DNA from: Balneolales bacterium
GTDB taxonomy: Bacteria; Bacteroidota; Rhodothermia; Balneolales; Natronogracilivirgulaceae
DNA: 18,064 nt
Direction: 5' to 3'
Assembly: GCA_007135895.1 (NCBI GenBank)
Contig: SLHZ01000190.1
Location: 1-18,064, forward strand
Shown here: positions 13,882 to 18,064 of the stretch, one piece after another
How the letters are laid out: the number at the start of each line of letters is the position of its first letter
How positions within the stretch are numbered: the first letter of the stretch is position 1
The notes under the pieces: model-generated
The model's input: the letters and a program-made list of their open reading frames with translations, nothing else
Told to the model about the DNA's origin: nothing
Databases searched by the model: none
Program-made: the position numbers and the translations under genes

Positions 13882-13891
13882 GATCACCTCC
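13882..13891 (-). promoter_or_regulatory. very strong Shine-Dalgarno of rsmA
   Basis: The minus strand reads GGAGGTGATC, a 10-nt match to the complement of the usual 16S rRNA 3' end, with 8 nt between GGAGG and the ATG at 13878. It decides the rsmA start. It stands out because most genes in this window lack an SD. Confidence 0.8.
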
Positions 13892-13901
13892 ATCTGCAAG
13901 C

Positions 13902-13930
13902 TGAGTACTTCTATTTGTAAAAGGTACTCA
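13902..13930. promoter_or_regulatory. inverted repeat in the rsmA leader
   Basis: TGAGTAC (13902-13908) and GTACTCA (13924-13930) form perfect 7-bp arms around a 15-bp A/T-rich centre. The repeat is 10 bp upstream of the rsmA Shine-Dalgarno, in the divergent region shared with the alanine dehydrogenase gene. It could be an operator or an mRNA hairpin; no T-tract follows. Confidence 0.4.
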
Positions 13931-14057
13931 TAAACAGTAACTTTTCTATATTATACGGTTTCATGATCCGGTGCCATGTCAGACATTTCCGGCAGAGGCA
14001 TGGGTCATACCGGCCAAAACGGCCTCTCCGCTTACAGTCCTGTGAAATCCCTGTCCC

Positions 14058-15278
14058 ATGGAATTGATGAACCCCTACCAGGTGGCACAGCAGTTCGGGC
14101 TTAAAACCCTGGAAAAATCAGAAGAGCTGTCGGGGTCGAAGGTCAGCCTGAAGATCGGCCTGCCCAGGGAGAGTTCGGCTGACGAACGGCGCATTGCCGT
14201 CACACCGGCCGGTGTCTCGCTGCTCAAGGCCAACGGACACGATATCTATGTGGAGACGGCAGCGGGCCAGGACTCCGGGTTTCCCGATCAGGATTTCACC
14301 GATGGAGGGGCAACCATCGCCTGGTCGGCTCAGGAACTCTACAAACGGTCGGAAATCATTCTTAAAGTGGCCCCGCCCGCAGAAGAGGAATACGACTATC
14401 TGCAGCAGGGCCAGGCGGTCATCTCGGCACTGCATCTGGGCCATACCACCGAAAAGTTCCTGCGCCATGTTATTGCAAAAAATATCACAGGAATTGGATA
14501 CGAGTTCATCAAATCACCCGACAACAGTTTTCCCATTGTCAGGATGATGCATGAGATCACCGGCTCCATGGCTGTCCAGATCGCCGCCCATTATCTGGAG
14601 AACAACCAGGATGGCCAGGGTATTCTGCTGGGTGGTATTTCCGGTGTGCCGCCGGCCAATGTCGTAATCCTCGGAGCCGGCATCATCGCCGAATATGCGG
14701 CCCGGACCGCCCTGGGCTACGGCGCACAGGTCTATGTGATGGACAACGACCTTGCCAGGCTCCGGCATCTTGAAAATGCGCTGGACCGGCGTATCATAAC
14801 CACCATGGCTACGCCACAGTACATAAGCTCGGCCCTCCAGGTGGCCGATGTCGTCATAGGAGCAGCCATGGTGGAGGGACACCGGGCACCCTGCTGGGTC
14901 ACCCGATCCATGGTCCAGGGCATGAAGACCGGCAGCGTCATCGTCGATGCCGTCATCGATCAGGGCGGCTGTATCGAAACAAGCAGGCAAACCTGTCACT
15001 CTGATCCGGTATTCACCGAATACGGGGTCGTTCACTATTGTGTACCCAACATCCCCTCAAACGCCGCCCGAACGGCCACCACCGCGTTGAACAACCTGCT
15101 GGTGCCGTTTCTTCTGGACATCGGGGACGCCGGGGGAATCCGCGAGGCCCTCTGGACCAACGTCAGCCTCCGCAACGGAACGTATGTCTACAAGAACCAG
15201 CTGACCAAGAAGGCTCTGGCCCAGCTCTTTGACATGCCCTACCGGGATATTGAAATGCTCATCGCCAGCCGCCTTTAA
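14058..15278 (+). CDS. ald: alanine dehydrogenase (AlaDH/PNT family)
   Basis: The 406-residue protein belongs to the alanine dehydrogenase / transhydrogenase alpha family, which interconverts L-alanine and pyruvate plus ammonia with NAD. Substrate-site residues are recognisable: Arg45 in ERRIAVTP, Lys103 in LKVAPP, His126 in ALHLGHT and Asp301 in VDAVIDQGG. The NAD fold at about 201-231 reads VVILGAGIIAEYAA; the third glycine of the usual GxGxxG is Ala211, a tolerated variant. The DND at the end of its second strand favours NAD over NADP. An N-terminal extension of about 30 residues precedes the usual start KIGLPRE, as in Bacteroidota homologues. Two ATGs (14058 and 14067) are equally possible starts. 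The protein is longer than the roughly 370-residue classical Ald, so the exact substrate is slightly uncertain. Confidence 0.85.
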   Translation: MELMNPYQVAQQFGLKTLEKSEELSGSKVSLKIGLPRESSADERRIAVTPAGVSLLKANGHDIYVETAAGQDSGFPDQDFTDGGATIAWSAQELYKRSEIILKVAPPAEEEYDYLQQGQAVISALHLGHTTEKFLRHVIAKNITGIGYEFIKSPDNSFPIVRMMHEITGSMAVQIAAHYLENNQDGQGILLGGISGVPPANVVILGAGIIAEYAARTALGYGAQVYVMDNDLARLRHLENALDRRIITTMATPQYISSALQVADVVIGAAMVEGHRAPCWVTRSMVQGMKTGSVIVDAVIDQGGCIETSRQTCHSDPVFTEYGVVHYCVPNIPSNAARTATTALNNLLVPFLLDIGDAGGIREALWTNVSLRNGTYVYKNQLTKKALAQLFDMPYRDIEMLIASRL

Positions 15279-15466
15279 ATGCCGTTGACCATGCCGTTGC
15301 TTTTGTCATTGACCCATGTATACCATTATAATCCAGACATTAATCCGGTAATAAAACGGATACCTACACAGCCCGGTTGTCAACCACGATTCTTTTAACT
15401 GATCTGCTTTTCGAACCCCTGCATACTGACCCGAAATATCACATAACCTGTTAACGATATCGTATT

Positions 15467-17119
15467 ATGAAAAAAATCCTCTGTTTCTCCGCTTTTTCAC
15501 TACTTTTTCTCCCGTTTCTTTCGTGTACCGCACCCGAAGCCGATATTCTTCCCGGCGAACTGACTTCCGATCACATCATGGAGCATGTGGCGGTCCTGGC
15601 TTCCGATGAATTCGGAGGCCGAACTCCCGGAACCGTATACGAGGAGATGACAATGGAATACGTCATCGACCGGTTCCAGGAATACGGAATACAGCCCGGC
15701 ATGCCCGACGGTTCTTTCACACAGGAGGTCCCCCTCATGGGCCAGAAGACACTTCAGGCCCGGCTCAGCCTGCACACCGGAAACAACCAGGTGACACTTT
15801 CCTATCAGGATGACTTCATGGGATGGCCATCGCATGTCCGGGAACAAGTTGATGTCCGTAACGCCGAACTCGTCTATGTAGGGTACGGCATTGAAGCCCC
15901 CGAAGAAGACTGGGATGATTTCAAGGGAACCGATGTATCCGGAAAAATCCTGGTATTCAAAAACTTCAATCCGGTTACTTTTGAAGACCGCTTTGACGGC
16001 GGAAACCGGCTCTATTACGGCCGGTGGACCTACAAGTTTGAACAGGCCATTGCGAAAGGGGCTCTGGGTGCACTGATCATCCATACGGATGAAACAGCTG
16101 GTTACGGCTGGGACGTGGTGCGCAACAGCTGGAGCCTGGAACGTTTCTTTGTCTTTGACGACACACCGCATGATACAAAGCTCGAAGGATGGCTGACCCA
16201 TGACCGGAGCCGGGAGCTTTTTGAACTTGCCGGACTTGATCTCGAGGAGATGCTCGCTGCAGCCGAAGACCCGGAGTTCCGGCCCGTTCCCCTGCCCGGT
16301 GTGCGCCTGAACAGCAGTGTCACTGCCGAATACCGATCTTTTACCGGCCAGAATGTCGTCGGCAAGCTGCCGGGTTCCGACCCCCTGATTTCCGATCAGG
16401 CCGTCGTCTTTTCCGCTCATCATGATCATCTCGGCATTGGGGAGCCGGTCGAGGGCGACTCGGTCTTCAATGGCGCATGGGACAATGCCAGCGGTGTGAG
16501 TGCCGTACTGAATCTGGCCCGTCTCTACGCAGAAGAACCCGAAGCCATCCGGCGTACTCTCTATTTCGTGACAGTCACAGCCGAAGAGTCCGGCCTCCTG
16601 GGCTCCCGCTATTTCGCGGAAAACCCGCCGGTCCCGGCCGGCATGATATCGGCCAATATCAACCTGGACGCCATTAATATCTTTGGCGCTACCCGCGATA
16701 TTGTGGCTATCGGCTACGGTCGGTCGGATATTGACTCCATCCTGGAAGAAGAGGCAAAACGGCTCAACCGTATTGTAAAACCAGATCAAAACCCCGAACA
16801 GGGCTTCTACTACCGATCCGATCACTTCTCCTTCGCCCGCGTTGGCATACCGGCGCTCTATCCCAATATGGGAGTAGAGTTTATCGATAAACCCGACGGC
16901 TATCTCCAGGAGATCCGCTCCATCCAGTCGCGGATTTATCATACCGTCCATGATCGTGTGGACTACTGGTGGGATCTGGAGGGTGCCGTAAAAGATCTTA
17001 CCCTGGTCTATCGTGTTGCCTTGCGCATCGCCAATGCCGATGAACTGATGCAGTGGACGCCCGGCGATGAGTTTGAACAGGCACGCCGGGAAGCCCTCCA
17101 TGAGGCCAACCACCTTTGA
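15467..17119 (+). CDS. M28-family zinc metallopeptidase, lipoprotein, with PA domain
   Basis: This 550-residue secreted peptidase has a lipoprotein signal: charged MKK, a hydrophobic core and FLSC with lipidated Cys20. Residues about 120-300 form a protease-associated (PA) insert with VYVGYGIEAPEEDWDDFKG and GKILVF. The M28 zinc site is complete: AHHDH with His318 and Asp320, Asp339 in WDNASG, Glu373-Glu374 in TAEESGLLGS, Asp401 in NLDAINIFG and His453 in SDHFSF. In this family the enzymes are aminopeptidases or carboxypeptidases using two zinc ions; here it would sit on the outer face of a membrane and process peptides. The preceding 188 bp show no clear promoter or terminator. The exact specificity is unknown. 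Confidence 0.92.
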   Translation: MKKILCFSAFSLLFLPFLSCTAPEADILPGELTSDHIMEHVAVLASDEFGGRTPGTVYEEMTMEYVIDRFQEYGIQPGMPDGSFTQEVPLMGQKTLQARLSLHTGNNQVTLSYQDDFMGWPSHVREQVDVRNAELVYVGYGIEAPEEDWDDFKGTDVSGKILVFKNFNPVTFEDRFDGGNRLYYGRWTYKFEQAIAKGALGALIIHTDETAGYGWDVVRNSWSLERFFVFDDTPHDTKLEGWLTHDRSRELFELAGLDLEEMLAAAEDPEFRPVPLPGVRLNSSVTAEYRSFTGQNVVGKLPGSDPLISDQAVVFSAHHDHLGIGEPVEGDSVFNGAWDNASGVSAVLNLARLYAEEPEAIRRTLYFVTVTAEESGLLGSRYFAENPPVPAGMISANINLDAINIFGATRDIVAIGYGRSDIDSILEEEAKRLNRIVKPDQNPEQGFYYRSDHFSFARVGIPALYPNMGVEFIDKPDGYLQEIRSIQSRIYHTVHDRVDYWWDLEGAVKDLTLVYRVALRIANADELMQWTPGDEFEQARREALHEANHL

Positions 17120-17162
17120 GGTGTGTCAGGTCAACCGTCATGGACATTTCATGATTTAGCAG

Positions 17163-17528
17163 ATGGGACCCCGGGAGCTGGATGAACTGAATTATCGCAG
17201 GATCAGCTGGATCAACATCCTGCTGATGCCTCCGCTTGTCCTTTTGTTCGGCTGGCCCTTTTACATGTTCGGAGTCTGGTTTGAAATCCCCGGTTTTCTG
17301 CAAAAGACCGGTTCTCTTGTAATCGCCCTCTCTTTTTCACTGACGATACTGCACGGACATGTCACCATGGCCCTGGGAGCATTGCATCGCCATCATTATC
17401 ATGAATGGCTCAACAAAAGGAGATGGAGTTACGGGTTTCTGATCCGCCCATTTCTTTTTACCACCCGATTCCGCCTATTTTTTTTAATGTTTGGCTTTGC
17501 TTTACTGCTCTCAGGTATTATGTTATAG
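17163..17528 (+). CDS. His-rich small membrane protein of unknown function
   Basis: I do not recognise this 121-residue protein. It has hydrophobic segments at about residues 17-38, 50-63 and 104-120. Between the second and third lies a striking cluster of six histidines: HGH (64-66) and HRHHYH (75-80), followed by a basic patch NKRRW. The spacing HxH-x8-HxHHxH could bind metal or haem but does not match a desaturase or hydroxylase motif set in full. It starts 43 bp after the peptidase and ends 49 bp before the HiPIP gene on the same strand. Co-transcription with the HiPIP is likely, so a redox role is possible but unproven. Confidence 0.7.
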   Translation: MGPRELDELNYRRISWINILLMPPLVLLFGWPFYMFGVWFEIPGFLQKTGSLVIALSFSLTILHGHVTMALGALHRHHYHEWLNKRRWSYGFLIRPFLFTTRFRLFFLMFGFALLLSGIML

Positions 17529-17577
17529 CAATCCAGATAAAACTTGTTCGACCTATAAACTAAAACAACCTGTTATT

Positions 17578-17934
17578 ATGAATCAGAATCACTCCATCAG
17601 CAGAAAAAATTTCCTTAAAAAAGTTTCCATGCTCGGACTGGCCGGGGCCGGAGCCGGGGTCTTCCTGAAAGGATGCGGCAATGGCGAAGAGGTCCCCGTC
17701 GTAAAAGAAGAGCCGGTCGACCCTTGTGGCGATATCAGCGGCCTGAGCGAGAGCGATCTCATGCTGCGTGATGCATTGCAGTATGTGCCCGAAACACCCA
17801 ACCCCGAGCAGCGCTGCGACAACTGCGAATACTGGGTAGGCGATCAGCATGGACCCCAGTGCGGCGGCTGCACCCTTTTCGCCGGACCGGTCAACCCGGC
17901 CGGTTGGTGTGCTTCCTGGGTTCCCCAATCCTGA
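17578..17934 (+). CDS. high-potential iron-sulfur protein (HiPIP), probable Tat substrate
   Basis: The 118-residue protein ends in the HiPIP signature: C80-x2-C83, then C98 in CTLFAG and C111 in GWCASW, ligands for one [4Fe-4S] cluster working at high potential in periplasmic electron transfer. Two extra cysteines, C95 and C50, lie outside the core pattern. The N-terminus SRKNFLKK followed by a Gly/Ala-rich hydrophobic stretch is a Tat-like signal with Lys in place of the second Arg. FLKGC with Cys33 could be a lipobox, so the protein may be membrane-anchored. I chose the ATG at 17578 because the upstream-extended frame overlaps the previous gene and would bury the signal. HiPIPs can donate electrons to terminal oxidases, as in Rhodothermus. 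Confidence 0.9.
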   Translation: MNQNHSISRKNFLKKVSMLGLAGAGAGVFLKGCGNGEEVPVVKEEPVDPCGDISGLSESDLMLRDALQYVPETPNPEQRCDNCEYWVGDQHGPQCGGCTLFAGPVNPAGWCASWVPQS

Positions 17935-17963
17935 TCTTCCCGAAAAAACGATTCTGAACCTGC

Positions 17964-17994
17964 CCTGACACAATCATGATCTGATATTGTCAGG
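17964..17994. other. hairpin-forming inverted repeat after the HiPIP gene
   Basis: CCTGACA (17964-17970) and TGTCAGG (17988-17994) form perfect 7-bp arms. It begins 30 bp after the HiPIP stop codon. No T-tract follows, so it is at best a weak or factor-dependent terminator. Its right arm overlaps the first unit of the 17-bp array. Confidence 0.4.
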
Positions 17995-18064
17995 AACAAC
18001 ACCAGATCAAGAATAAGACCAGATCAGGAATAAGACCAGATCAGGAATAAGACCAGATCAGGAA
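17990..18064. repeat. tandem array of 17-bp units running off the window edge
   Basis: Units start at 17990, 18007, 18024 and 18041, with a partial fifth at 18058. The dominant unit is tcaggaataagaccaga. The first two units differ by one to a few bases, and the next ones are identical. There are no spacers, so it is not a CRISPR. The total length is unknown because the window ends inside the array. Confidence 0.93.

Noticed and set aside
15279..15300. Short direct repeat atgccgttg after the alanine dehydrogenase stop
   Set aside because: There are only two short copies, with no stem and no T-tract, so it is not distinguishable from chance.
15500..17113. A 537-codon open frame antisense to the M28 peptidase
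   Set aside because: The opposite strand encodes a complete peptidase with all zinc ligands; the antisense protein has no recognisable domain and reflects codon bias.
17491..17577. HiPIP start at 17491
   Set aside because: It would overlap the upstream membrane gene by 38 nt and place 29 unrelated residues before the Tat-like signal.

Overview
The window is ordinary bacterial chromosome: 14 confident protein genes, no transposase, phage gene, tRNA, rRNA or CRISPR. Moderately high GC is seen throughout. Most genes lack a Shine-Dalgarno sequence and have A-rich leaders. Other features are a SusA-like GH13 glycosidase, a lipoprotein M28 peptidase and a probably Tat-exported high-potential iron-sulfur protein (HiPIP). 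Together these suggest the Bacteroidota/Balneolota/Rhodothermota side of the tree. That placement is inference, not proof.

Layout. 1-1551 (minus): acylphosphatase, RNA 2',3'-cyclic phosphodiesterase (thpR) and an alpha/beta hydrolase cut by the window edge. 1619-2554 (plus): a Ca2+/Na+-type antiporter, convergent with a GH13 glycosidase (2560-4608, minus). 4609-5071 has no credible gene and holds an 11-copy, 20-bp tandem array. 5072-8470 (plus): a small membrane protein, the ligase-associated MBL-fold exonuclease and its ATP-dependent DNA ligase, probably one operon; the exonuclease and ligase overlap by 11 nt. 8467-13878 (minus): transketolase, groEL, groES and rsmA. groESL has its own promoter and is HrcA-regulated, and it ends at a clear intrinsic terminator. 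14058-17934 (plus): alanine dehydrogenase, M28 peptidase lipoprotein, a His-rich small membrane protein and the HiPIP. The 188 bp between alanine dehydrogenase and the peptidase show nothing I can name. A 17-bp tandem array runs off the right edge.

The most interesting signals are between or beside the genes. (1) groESL has two CIRCE operators, one on each side of a sigma70-like promoter, plus an adjacent extra half-site. (2) The groEL 3' UTR is four tandem, roughly 40-bp imperfect hairpins ahead of the terminator. (3) The DNA ligase has an N-terminal extension of eight degenerate heptapeptide repeats, started by a GTG with a good SD, and has Lys in place of the motif IV Glu. (4) Several housekeeping proteins carry charged, low-complexity insertions. 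(5) A His-rich membrane protein lies directly upstream of the HiPIP.

Functionally the window mixes protein folding (GroESL), ribosome maturation (RsmA), central carbon metabolism (transketolase, alanine dehydrogenase), glucan breakdown (GH13), DNA repair (exonuclease and ligase), peptide degradation (M28) and electron transfer (HiPIP). I see no single multi-gene novel system. The novelty candidates are regulatory and repeat structures.
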